A DNA stretch of 61,834 nucleotides from an uncultured Thiotrichaceae bacterium (GTDB taxonomy: Bacteria; Pseudomonadota; Gammaproteobacteria; Thiotrichales; Thiotrichaceae). The number at the start of each line of letters is the position of its first letter. Positions within the stretch are counted from its first letter, which is position 1. Positions 8,997 through 16,518 of this stretch are shown in pieces. A program made the position numbers and the translations under genes. The notes beneath the pieces are model-generated. The model was not told the origin of the DNA. It saw nothing but the letters and a program-made list of their open reading frames with translations, and searched no databases. The stretch spans positions 1 through 61,834 of the forward strand of contig CALAMO010000036.1 in NCBI GenBank assembly GCA_937925855.1. The letters are read 5' to 3'.

Positions 8997-9949
8997 AGTG
9001 TGTGCTGGAGGTTATCACGCACAGTTTGAATCATTATCATCGGCTGCGGGATTTCCCCGTGCGCATTGGTCGCGCGCTAGATAATGATATTATCCTGTCT
9101 GATGCAACGGTCTCGCCTCACCATATGGAGATCGACCGGGCGGCTGATGGCCAGCTGGTACTGCGCAATTTATCCCTAGAAAATGGCTCTAAAGTTAATC
9201 GGCAGCCACTGACTGAGCCGGTAACCCTCGCTTTAGAGCAGCAGCCGATAAGGCTTAGCCTCGGTAGTCGCCGTATCCGCTTGCTGCATCCGGCGATGGA
9301 GGTTGGCCAGACCAGCGTGCGTAACTGCTCGGGTTTATACGTGCTGTTTTGTCGGCCGATTTGGTCGCTGGTGCTGATGGCGTTTACCCTATTGGCGTTG
9401 GTCTTTGAGAACTATCTAGATACGATTTACTCGAAAGAGATGTCGTATTATGTGAGTGACCTGCTTCCCTACCTGCTGATCATGCTGGCGCTGACGCTCT
9501 TGGTGGCGGGTATTAGCCGCCTGTCGATACAGCGCTGGGAGGTGGGGGCCGCGCTGAGTCTGGTGGCACTGATTATGCTGGGGCCGCATGTTCTGGGCGA
9601 AATTGGGCATGCGGCAAACTACCTGTTTACCGCGGTATGGCCGATGCAGCTGTTACTGCTAGCTAGCAATTTTCTGCTGTTACCCCTGTTGTTATATCTG
9701 TATATTCGACTGGTGCATCAGTCCGCTGGGCTGGCTGCGTTAGGCAGTGCGCTTTTGTTCAGCGCGCCAGTGATGTTGTTTCAGGTATCTGATATGGCGG
9801 ATCAGGTATTATTGACCAGTGAATTTAGCGGTGATGCCGTATTTAGTCGCGAATTGAGTTCGTTCGATGCGCGTTTGCTACCTACCTTATCGCTGGATGA
9901 ATTTATTGCAGAGGCCACTGAGCTACCGCCGACTAAAGCCAATAATTGA
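8984..9949 (+). CDS. FHA-domain membrane protein
   Basis: Residues about 20-100 form a forkhead-associated domain with the usual phosphothreonine-binding signatures: RIGRALDNDIIL, SPHHMEI and NLSLENGSKVN. The rest of the 321 residues holds about five hydrophobic segments (roughly 117-137, 154-172, 180-200, 210-240 and 245-262) and a soluble tail. FHA domains bind phosphothreonine peptides, so this looks like a membrane-anchored sensor or scaffold. It overlaps the preceding serine-protease gene. No Ser/Thr kinase is in the window to supply a phosphorylated partner. Confidence 0.78.
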   Translation: MAQLECVLEVITHSLNHYHRLRDFPVRIGRALDNDIILSDATVSPHHMEIDRAADGQLVLRNLSLENGSKVNRQPLTEPVTLALEQQPIRLSLGSRRIRLLHPAMEVGQTSVRNCSGLYVLFCRPIWSLVLMAFTLLALVFENYLDTIYSKEMSYYVSDLLPYLLIMLALTLLVAGISRLSIQRWEVGAALSLVALIMLGPHVLGEIGHAANYLFTAVWPMQLLLLASNFLLLPLLLYLYIRLVHQSAGLAALGSALLFSAPVMLFQVSDMADQVLLTSEFSGDAVFSRELSSFDARLLPTLSLDEFIAEATELPPTKANN

Positions 9950-10021
9950 CCCCAAGTAACTAATTAACTAATTAAGATTCCAACTAAACAACTCATCTCA
10001 ACACTGAACGGGTGGAAGTCA

Positions 10022-10870
10022 ATGATAGTCCCTATGAGCGTACGCAAGTTATTCAGGCATTGCTGTTTTCTGATTGGATTGAGCCTACTGTGGACATCCC
10101 CTGCGCTCCAGGCGCATGAATTTTGGATAGAAGCAGAGGATTTTACCCTCAGTGCGAGTGATTCGCTGCGCGCTGATTTGAAAGTGGGGCAGAATCTCAG
10201 TGGTAATACCTATGCTTTCCTGCCTGAGCGCTTCGAGCGCTTTGACCTGATTCAGGGCGAACGCCGCTCGCCGGTCAATTCAGCACAGGGGGCTCTTCCA
10301 GCGGTGAATGAAACGGATTTGGATGATGGCTTAGCCATACTGGATTATCGTTCGACGCCGCGCTCACTGCGCTATAATAGTGCTGGGAAATTTGAGCGCT
10401 TTCTCCGCAGTGAAGGTATTGCTTGGGTGCTGGAACGTCATCAATCGCGTGGGCTGCCGGAAAAGGGGTTTACTGAAGCCTACAGCCGATTTGCTAAAGC
10501 GTTGGTCAAAGTGGGTTCGGGTAAAGGTGAGGATAAAGCTTTGGGTCTGGAGCTTGAACTGGTGCTGTTGACCAACCCTTATGTTGAGCAAGATAATGCG
10601 CTCTCGGTCAAGCTGTTGGCGGCAGGAGAGCCACTGGCACAGTCACGGATCACGGTATTTTTCAAACCCTTTGAGTCGTCGGCAGAGGTGCTGGAACCCA
10701 TGCGTTACACCACGGATGCGCAGGGAATCGTGACACTAGCACGCCCCGAACAGCCAGGCATGATGTTGTTAAATGCCGTGCATATGGTGGTGCCGGATGC
10801 GAAGACAATACTTAAGACCGGCGCAGTGTGGGAAAGCTTGTGGGCATCGACCACCTTTGCGATTGAGTGA
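10022..10870 (+). CDS. DUF4198 family periplasmic protein
   Basis: The 282-residue protein has a signal peptide ending near AHEFW. The mature N-terminus HEFWIEAEDF is the hallmark of DUF4198, whose members often accompany nickel/cobalt uptake or other metal systems and use the N-terminal histidine as a possible ligand. The C-terminal half (about 190-280) looks like a carboxypeptidase-regulatory type beta-sandwich ending in ESLWASTTF. GGTGGAAG lies just before the start. It is convergent with the sensor kinase, 21 bases apart. Metal binding is inferred from the family and not shown here. Confidence 0.7.
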   Translation: MIVPMSVRKLFRHCCFLIGLSLLWTSPALQAHEFWIEAEDFTLSASDSLRADLKVGQNLSGNTYAFLPERFERFDLIQGERRSPVNSAQGALPAVNETDLDDGLAILDYRSTPRSLRYNSAGKFERFLRSEGIAWVLERHQSRGLPEKGFTEAYSRFAKALVKVGSGKGEDKALGLELELVLLTNPYVEQDNALSVKLLAAGEPLAQSRITVFFKPFESSAEVLEPMRYTTDAQGIVTLARPEQPGMMLLNAVHMVVPDAKTILKTGAVWESLWASTTFAIE

Positions 10871-10891
10871 GTGCTGCGCGTGGTGTGTTGC

Positions 10892-12178
10892 TCAAAAGTT
10901 GACGTTTACCACGGTTCCCTGACCGGGCACGCTGTTAATACTTAAGCGCCAGTGGTAGCGCTCACAGAGCCTGCGCACAATATCTAGCCCTAAGCCATAG
11001 CCACTGCTGGTGCCAGAGGCGCGCTCGAAGGGTTGTTGTACGCGCGCTAGCGCGGCCTCATCAATGCCTTCACCGGTATCACGAATGCTCACACTCTGTG
11101 TGGCGATACTAATAACGACCTGTCCATCTGGGGTGTAGTTACAGGCGTTGCGCAGTAAATTACCCAAGACGATGCCTACGGCCTGGGCCGGTGCGGTCAC
11201 GGTTAACAGGTGTTGGGCTCGCAGTTCGATACGGACATGCTGATCCTGATTATGGGTGACTTCGATCTGTTCAATCAGCAGTTTTACCACGTCATTTACC
11301 ACGATGGTTTCGTGCCGCGCCGTGTTGGAATCGCTGTCTCTAGCGAGGAGTAAAAGGGTTTCAATCAGCGACAGCATATCTCGCGATGTGGTGTTCATGC
11401 GCGTTACTGCTCGCTGTTGTGGCGGTGTTAGTGGTTGTTTTTCTATCATTTCCAATGAGCCGCTAATTACGGCCAGTGGGGTACGCAGCTCATGGCTCAC
11501 GTCGCGGGTAAATTCCTGTTCACGCTGTAGCTGTTGGCGGAGGCGTTCAATAAACTCTTTGAGTGAACCCGCTAGGATATGCACTTCGTCGTTGGTTCGA
11601 AAACGCAGATAATCATCCAGCGGGAGTGAACTTAGGTCATGCTGCTGTAGGTCAAAGCGGCGCATCGTTTCTGCCAGTGATACGATGGGTGATAAGGAGC
11701 GCTGTGAGGCGCGGTAAGCAAACCAGGCGGATAGATAGATCACCAGTAAAGCCAGTGAGAGTGGCACGACGCCAAAATAAAAGGATAGTTTGTTGACACG
11801 TTCGTGATCAAATACTAGAAATAGGCGTAGTCTATTGCGTTCTTCAACATAGACGATGAGCTCGCGCCCCCGGAAAGGCACACGCCGGAAACCGGGTTGC
11901 ACATTGTGAAATGCTGCGGGTACCTTGCTGTAATCACCATCCACCGCCAGGTAACCTAATAGATTATCGGTATTGGGTACTGAATGCCGGGGATTACCAT
12001 CTAAGTTTGCCCAGTAATGTGTCGCTTCATCTTCGAGTGCGGCCCGCATCATTACCTGTTCCACGATCAGCGCTGAGGTATAGACGCCTAGCACCGTAAT
12101 GGCGCTAATGAAAAGCATTTGCAAGATATAAACACGGATAAGTTTGCCGGTAATACCGTTACTATTACGCATGCGCAT
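10892..12178 (-). CDS. Orphan sensor histidine kinase
   Basis: This is a classical membrane sensor kinase of 428 residues. TM1 is at about 14-40, then a periplasmic sensing loop of ~90 residues, TM2 at about 133-155, and a HAMP-like linker. A HisKA domain follows with the phospho-acceptor His229 in DVSHELRTPL, and then a HATPase domain with N-box GNLLRNACNYT, G1 DTGEGI and G2 GYGLGL. All catalytic boxes are intact. No response regulator gene adjoins it. Upstream is the terminator of the fasciclin operon, so it is a separate transcription unit. The stimulus is unknown. Confidence 0.88.
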   Translation of the reverse strand: MRMRNSNGITGKLIRVYILQMLFISAITVLGVYTSALIVEQVMMRAALEDEATHYWANLDGNPRHSVPNTDNLLGYLAVDGDYSKVPAAFHNVQPGFRRVPFRGRELIVYVEERNRLRLFLVFDHERVNKLSFYFGVVPLSLALLVIYLSAWFAYRASQRSLSPIVSLAETMRRFDLQQHDLSSLPLDDYLRFRTNDEVHILAGSLKEFIERLRQQLQREQEFTRDVSHELRTPLAVISGSLEMIEKQPLTPPQQRAVTRMNTTSRDMLSLIETLLLLARDSDSNTARHETIVVNDVVKLLIEQIEVTHNQDQHVRIELRAQHLLTVTAPAQAVGIVLGNLLRNACNYTPDGQVVISIATQSVSIRDTGEGIDEAALARVQQPFERASGTSSGYGLGLDIVRRLCERYHWRLSINSVPGQGTVVNVNF

Positions 12179-12195
12179 CGCTCCGTTTAACTCGC

Positions 12196-12230
12196 TTTAA
12201 AAAGAAAGCCTGACTATCGTGAGCCAGGCT
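12196..12230 (-). terminator. Rho-independent terminator of the fasciclin/DUF4331 unit
   Basis: On the minus strand AGCCTGGCT, loop CACGAT, AGTCAGGCT forms a 9-bp stem with one G-T pair, followed directly by TTCTTTTT. It lies 86 bases past the fasciclin gene stop and separates that unit from the sensor kinase gene. Confidence 0.85.
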
Positions 12231-12315
12231 AAATGCGTCTGGGACAGGTGCCCCAGGGGGTAGATATTTTTATTTTCCCCGCGCTTACTGTTTGCAGGGC
12301 GTGATGCTTAGGGCT

Positions 12316-12897
12316 TTACTGTTTAGGCAGCAGTACAGTGTCAATGACGTGAATCACCCCATTGGATTGCACGACGTCGGCAATGGTGACGGTCGCCGTA
12401 CGGCCATTTTCGTCCGTTAACGTAACCTTATCGCCTTGATAACGCGCTTGCAACATACAGCCGCCCAAAGTTTTTACCGGGTGTACACCGCCATCATCGG
12501 CAATCATCTGCTTAATTGCAAATGACAGCGCGTTTGCAGCGACGACATGACAGGTTAATACCTCAGTTAAGGCTGCCTTGTTTTCAGGTTTCAGCAGATT
12601 AGTGACTGTACCTGCGGGCAAGGCATCAAAGGCGGCGTTCACTGGCGCAAAAACAGTAAACGGGCCGGGGCCTTGTAGGGTCTCGACTAAACCGGCTGCT
12701 TTCACCGCCGCCACCAGCGTCGTATGGTCTTTAGAATTGACGGCGTTCTCAATAATGTTCTTTCGGGCAAACATGGCCGCACCACCCACCATTGGGTTGC
12801 TATCGGCCTTAGATTCCATCGCCATATGAGGTGTGCCGGTACAACCCATCAGCGTGGCTGTTAAGGTTGCGATTGACAGTAAGTTTAAATATTTCAT
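12316..12897 (-). CDS. Fasciclin-domain lipoprotein
   Basis: The 193-residue protein has a lipoprotein signal peptide with lipobox LMGC (Cys19). One fasciclin (FAS1) domain spans roughly residues 48-193, with the two conserved boxes visible: GPFTVFAPVNAAFDALP and NGVIHVIDTVLLP. FAS1 domains mediate adhesion or protein binding outside the cell. It is the last gene of a minus-strand unit with the small lipoprotein and the DUF4331 gene, and has GGAGAA about seven bases before its start. A strong terminator follows. Its function in this locus is not known. Confidence 0.85.
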   Translation of the reverse strand: MKYLNLLSIATLTATLMGCTGTPHMAMESKADSNPMVGGAAMFARKNIIENAVNSKDHTTLVAAVKAAGLVETLQGPGPFTVFAPVNAAFDALPAGTVTNLLKPENKAALTEVLTCHVVAANALSFAIKQMIADDGGVHPVKTLGGCMLQARYQGDKVTLTDENGRTATVTIADVVQSNGVIHVIDTVLLPKQ

Positions 12898-12936
12898 CGT
12901 CGTTCTCCGTTATAAATCATCGTTAAAGTAAAGTGA

Positions 12937-13197
12937 TTAGTCGATACGCTGAATAATTGAGGACACCGTATCGCTACTGATGATGTCTACCGGCTCACTG
13001 TTGGGTGTGCCAAACAGTTTGTTGAGGTCTTGTTCCAGTGCCACCGGATTCATGATTTCTATACTATTACCGCTACTATCACCGCTACTGTTAGTAAACT
13101 GCTGTAGTGTGCCATTGCTACTACCGGAATCATTACAGGCTGTGATTAAAATAGCGGTCAGTAGCAGGGGGTAAAGCGCTTTAGATGAATATTTCAT
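12937..13197 (-). CDS. Small putative lipoprotein
   Basis: The 86-residue product has a signal peptide with lipobox LITAC (Cys near residue 21), then a Ser/Asn/Gly-rich spacer and a short acidic, Ile/Val-rich tail. I recognise no family. The start at 13197 is chosen over 13203 because AGGAGG is seven bases upstream of it but only one base from the other. It lies 14 bases downstream of the DUF4331 gene and 39 bases upstream of the fasciclin gene, so it is probably part of the same exported complex or assembly line. Confidence 0.65.
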   Translation of the reverse strand: MKYSSKALYPLLLTAILITACNDSGSSNGTLQQFTNSSGDSSGNSIEIMNPVALEQDLNKLFGTPNSEPVDIISSDTVSSIIQRID

Positions 13198-13211
13198 ATC
13201 CATACCTCCTA

Positions 13212-14684
13212 TTAGTTAGATGAACCAGAAAGTGGCGTCTTAAGGTAAGGGAAGGCATTGTTAAACTGAGTTGCTTTTTGTTCTACGCCGTCGGTGTAAG
13301 GTAAGGTGCCGCTGGTGGCATCGTCTGGCTCACACAGGCCGAGGTTCAGGTGACACAACAGGCCCATACTCACCCGCAGTGCGGCATCAACCACGTCATC
13401 ACCGGGGCGCCGTCCATTCGGGAATCCGGCAGTATCACCGGCTGCGACGCCCAGATTATGCTGTGCCGCCTGTTCGGTGGCGGCGATGCCGGTATTGAGA
13501 CGAATCATCTCAGCCGCAGAGCCGTTGGCGTTTACGCCGTCCAAGCCGGTTAGAAAGGCAGCCACTAAATCAGGGCGGCCGGTAACACTAGGAGGTGTTA
13601 CTCCAAATAATACATTCAACAGTACCGGCAAGCTCGGGCTGGTGACATAATCCAGAAACTGCGTATCGTCTGCGGGCTCGCTGGAATTGAACCGGTTTTT
13701 ATCGGGTAGACCGATCACCACTTCATTGACTAGCGGCATGCCTAAGCGCGATACCTGCGTCCAGGCACCGCCTGTGATCTGGGCCTGAAGGCTTTCTGGC
13801 GTTGGGTCAAGCACGCTGACCTGGGGCAAGCTGGCGCTAGTCCAAGTGCCGATAATGCCGTTGTCGTTGCCTCCGGTCAGACATTCAATAGGCACCTCCA
13901 TCGCGATGGTAGTGACATTTTTATCAGCGAGGTCATCATTTTCTGCGTTGGTATTACCCAGCGGGTTAATATTGACGAGGTCAAACACCTTGCCCAAGCT
14001 GATCGCAAAGGAGTCTTTACGCTGGCCGATAAAGATCTTTGCATCATTCGCTCCTGCAGGGCAGGCATCCAGGGTCACATTGTGAATGTGCGCGCGTGCG
14101 TAGTTCTCATACGGTTCACCCGTGCCGAAGGTTTTATCACCGATATTATCGAACGGTTTGGAAAAACCTGTTTTGCCGGTTGCACTGTTGGTGACAGTGA
14201 ATCGAGTGCCGGTGCGGCGATCACCTTTAACCATGGTGACTTCAAAGGTTTCACGGAAGTTGAGCGCACTGGAGTCAGTGGTGCTGATCTGCCCGATGTT
14301 CTTGAGCGGTACGGGTATCTGCTTGCCATCAATTGTCAGTGCGATGCCGTTACCGTCATTGCCGAGTTGATTGGTGATGTCAAACTGAAAGCTAATGTCT
14401 TCCTTAGCATCGCCATTGTTGTCGACGTGTATTTCATACAGCGCATCCTGTGACAAACTAAAGTAGTTTGGGCCGCCGTAGGCATCTTGTAATGGGTTGT
14501 AGTTAGCAATCAGCGTGACATAACCCGCACGACCAGGCTCATAACTACGAAAAGCATAAAAGTCTGTTGCATCAACTTTGGGGTTTTCAGCAATGAACGG
14601 GCCCTCTCGATGGCTAGCGGCATTAACAGTGGTCGCTAGAGTGAGTGCTGTTGCAATGGCTGTAAGGTAATGTTTCGTTTGCAT
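13212..14684 (-). CDS. Exported DUF4331 family protein
   Basis: The 490-residue protein has a cleavable signal peptide (MQTKHYLTAIATALTLATTVNA) followed by ASHREGP, the hallmark start of the DUF4331 family. KVDATDFYAFRSYEPGR and a series of beta-rich segments follow. The function of DUF4331 is unknown; members are found outside the cytoplasm. An upstream TTG at 14726 is in frame, but the ATG at 14684 directly precedes the signal peptide and has GGAGAAA as ribosome site. It heads a three-gene minus-strand unit (DUF4331, small lipoprotein, fasciclin lipoprotein) and diverges from a DUF7282 gene across a long inverted repeat. Confidence 0.85.
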   Translation of the reverse strand: MQTKHYLTAIATALTLATTVNAASHREGPFIAENPKVDATDFYAFRSYEPGRAGYVTLIANYNPLQDAYGGPNYFSLSQDALYEIHVDNNGDAKEDISFQFDITNQLGNDGNGIALTIDGKQIPVPLKNIGQISTTDSSALNFRETFEVTMVKGDRRTGTRFTVTNSATGKTGFSKPFDNIGDKTFGTGEPYENYARAHIHNVTLDACPAGANDAKIFIGQRKDSFAISLGKVFDLVNINPLGNTNAENDDLADKNVTTIAMEVPIECLTGGNDNGIIGTWTSASLPQVSVLDPTPESLQAQITGGAWTQVSRLGMPLVNEVVIGLPDKNRFNSSEPADDTQFLDYVTSPSLPVLLNVLFGVTPPSVTGRPDLVAAFLTGLDGVNANGSAAEMIRLNTGIAATEQAAQHNLGVAAGDTAGFPNGRRPGDDVVDAALRVSMGLLCHLNLGLCEPDDATSGTLPYTDGVEQKATQFNNAFPYLKTPLSGSSN

Positions 14685-14805
14685 GTTGTTTCTCCGTATA
14701 TAAAGAGTTTTGACTGCGTTTTTCAATAATGGGACGTCTTCTAAAACACATTGCTGAACGTTAAATGTTGTGTCTTAAATCCAGCATGCTTTTATTATTA
14801 GCAGC

Positions 14806-14889
14806 TCCAATGTCAACGCAACGTGAAATTTATAAAATAAAAAAAATAATTTTTACTCGGTAGTTTCTTCACGTTGCGTTGACATTGGA
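14806..14889. repeat. Perfect 22-bp inverted repeat in the DUF4331/DUF7282 divergent promoter region
   Basis: The left arm (14806-14827) and right arm (14868-14889) are exact reverse complements, separated by 40 AT-rich bases. Each arm contains TTGACATTGG pointing outward toward the gene on its side, and a CAACG-CAACG doublet. It could be a paired operator, a symmetrical pair of -35 elements or a cruciform. On the minus strand TTGACA is followed after 16 bases by TAAAAG, a possible -10; no clear -10 is seen on the other side. Confidence 0.95.
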
Positions 14890-14964
14890 TTTGTTAACGT
14901 GCGAGCTGAACATTGAATAAATTTTGTTTAGATCAATATTTTTTTAAAAAATAGGGAAAAAGTT

Positions 14965-15414
14965 ATGTTAAAACATTCACTGCTAGTAAAATTGTGTGCA
15001 ACGCTGCTGCTTGCTTTTGGCCTTTACACCACGGCCGCTGCCCATGGAGAGACCGCGTCCTATGGCCAAACAGAGTTAGGCGTGATGGGTGAAGATCAAG
15101 ATGTGTCTGCTGGCACTGTTACCGCTGCGGCTGTCGTTGCCGATGCTAATGGCTGGCTGGTAGTGCACCGCACCGATAGCAGCATGAAGCCCGGCCCTGT
15201 TGTTGGCTATGCACCCCTGAAAAAAGGTGAAAATATTGAGGTCACGGCGATTTTGACGGAAGAAGTGGCTACAGGCGATTCGCTAATGCTAATGCTGCAC
15301 GGTGAAGCGGGCGGTAAGAAGACTGGTATTTTTGAATACAGTTTGGGTGCAAAAGAAGACGGCCCGGTGAAAGTCGATGGTAAGCTGGTGATGACAGTCA
15401 TTAGCGCGCAGTAG
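14965..15414 (+). CDS. Exported DUF7282 domain protein
   Basis: The 149-residue protein has a signal peptide (residues 1-26, ending TTAAA/HG) and a single beta-rich domain with the DUF7282 pattern: DQDVSAGTVTAAAVVADANGWLVVHR, then KPGPVVGYAPLKKG and LMLMLHGEAG. The fold resembles cupredoxin-like or other beta-sandwich domains, but no copper-site residues are evident. GGGA lies about eight bases before the ATG. It faces away from the DUF4331 unit and shares the inverted-repeat control region, which suggests joint regulation. Confidence 0.72.
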   Translation: MLKHSLLVKLCATLLLAFGLYTTAAAHGETASYGQTELGVMGEDQDVSAGTVTAAAVVADANGWLVVHRTDSSMKPGPVVGYAPLKKGENIEVTAILTEEVATGDSLMLMLHGEAGGKKTGIFEYSLGAKEDGPVKVDGKLVMTVISAQ

Positions 15415-15637
15415 ATAACAGCATGCGTGAAAAGCACCCGCTTTAAGTTTCCTCTGATTGTAAGGCGACTAAACGCTTTATTTAAATGAATCGCTTTATT
15501 CCACCTTATTGATTTTAAAATTGATAAAGAGATTGCTCGCACTTATTCTCATGGCGTTTTTTGTCATGGGATTTTTTGTTTGCAATTAAATTTTTTTGTT
15601 TAAGTGAGCGGTTTTAAATTTATATTCTAGATCTTAA

Positions 15638-15669
15638 TGGCTGTTTAGAGGTTTTAGTCTAAACAGCCA
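15638..15669. terminator. 12-bp perfect hairpin between convergent genes
   Basis: TGGCTGTTTAGA (15638-15649) pairs perfectly with TCTAAACAGCCA (15658-15669), with an 8-base loop. It lies between the DUF7282 gene and the 3' end of rsmE. T-runs are weak on both sides, so termination is likely but not certain. Confidence 0.6.
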
Positions 15670-15686
15670 AAGTAAATTAAGATGCA

Positions 15687-16430
15687 TTACAGGTCGCCAA
15701 ACTGCTGTTGCAGCAGCGCAATCACCGTCATGGCCGCTGTTTCAGCGCGTAATATGCGTGGCCCCAATGAAACAGGCTGTACTCCGCTGTGCAAACACTG
15801 TTCTGCCTCTTCTGCAGTAAAGCCACCTTCTGGGCCAATCACAACGCAGAAAGCCTGAGCGGAGTGCGGCGCTGTCGGTTGCAGCTGTCGTATTATTGGC
15901 TGCGCATCCGGCATCAAAATTAAACGGGTGGCGTCACGTTGAGAGCCAATGAGCCAGCTTGAAAGGGTCTGTGCCGGTAATACCTGTGGGATGTTAGTGC
16001 GCCCGGACTGTTCGCAGGCGCTGATAGCGACGGCCTGCCAATGTGTTTGTTTCTTCTCCAGCTGGTCACGTCCAGGGCGAATCACGCTGCGCTGGCTTAG
16101 CAATGGCTGGATATGGTTGACGCCAAGTTCGGTGCTTTTCTGGATGGCGAAGTCCATTTTGTCGGGCTTGATAATGCTTTGTACCAGGGTTAAGTCCAGC
16201 TTCGACTCACGATTTGCCGGGGTGAATTCTGTGATTTTTGCCTGGGCGCTGCGGCGGTTGACGGCGCTCAAAGTGGCCAGATACTCACCGCCCTCACCAT
16301 TGAACAGTATCAGCACTGCGCCTGCTTTTAAACGCAATACCTGAATTGCATGTCGAAATAGTTCGGGCGCTAAGGTAATTTCAGTGTCGCATTGCAGCGG
16401 CTGTTGTAGGAAGAATCGTGGTATACGCAT
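15687..16430 (-). CDS. rsmE: 16S rRNA (uracil-1498-N3)-methyltransferase RsmE
   Basis: RsmE methylates U1498 of 16S rRNA with S-adenosylmethionine. The 247-residue protein starts MRIPRFFL as in the family, has an N-terminal PUA-like part, and carries the SPOUT knot motifs IGPEGGFTAEEAE (about residue 196) and LGPRILRAETAA near the C-terminus. The frame opens at 16457, but the ATG at 16430 matches the family start. A second ATG at 16433 is possible. It is followed by a perfect hairpin. Confidence 0.95.
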   Translation of the reverse strand: MRIPRFFLQQPLQCDTEITLAPELFRHAIQVLRLKAGAVLILFNGEGGEYLATLSAVNRRSAQAKITEFTPANRESKLDLTLVQSIIKPDKMDFAIQKSTELGVNHIQPLLSQRSVIRPGRDQLEKKQTHWQAVAISACEQSGRTNIPQVLPAQTLSSWLIGSQRDATRLILMPDAQPIIRQLQPTAPHSAQAFCVVIGPEGGFTAEEAEQCLHSGVQPVSLGPRILRAETAAMTVIALLQQQFGDL

Positions 16431-16518
16431 CATGTGATTATCGCAGAACTTACGCAACGCTGCGACAGGCGTTCACTGCTTACTGCGTAGGTTTCCAATC
16501 ACCTTTAGTCGTTCTAAT

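Noticed and set aside
14082-14453. 123-residue frame on the plus strand inside the DUF4331 gene
   Set aside because: It is antisense to a clear exported protein and has no recognisable features.
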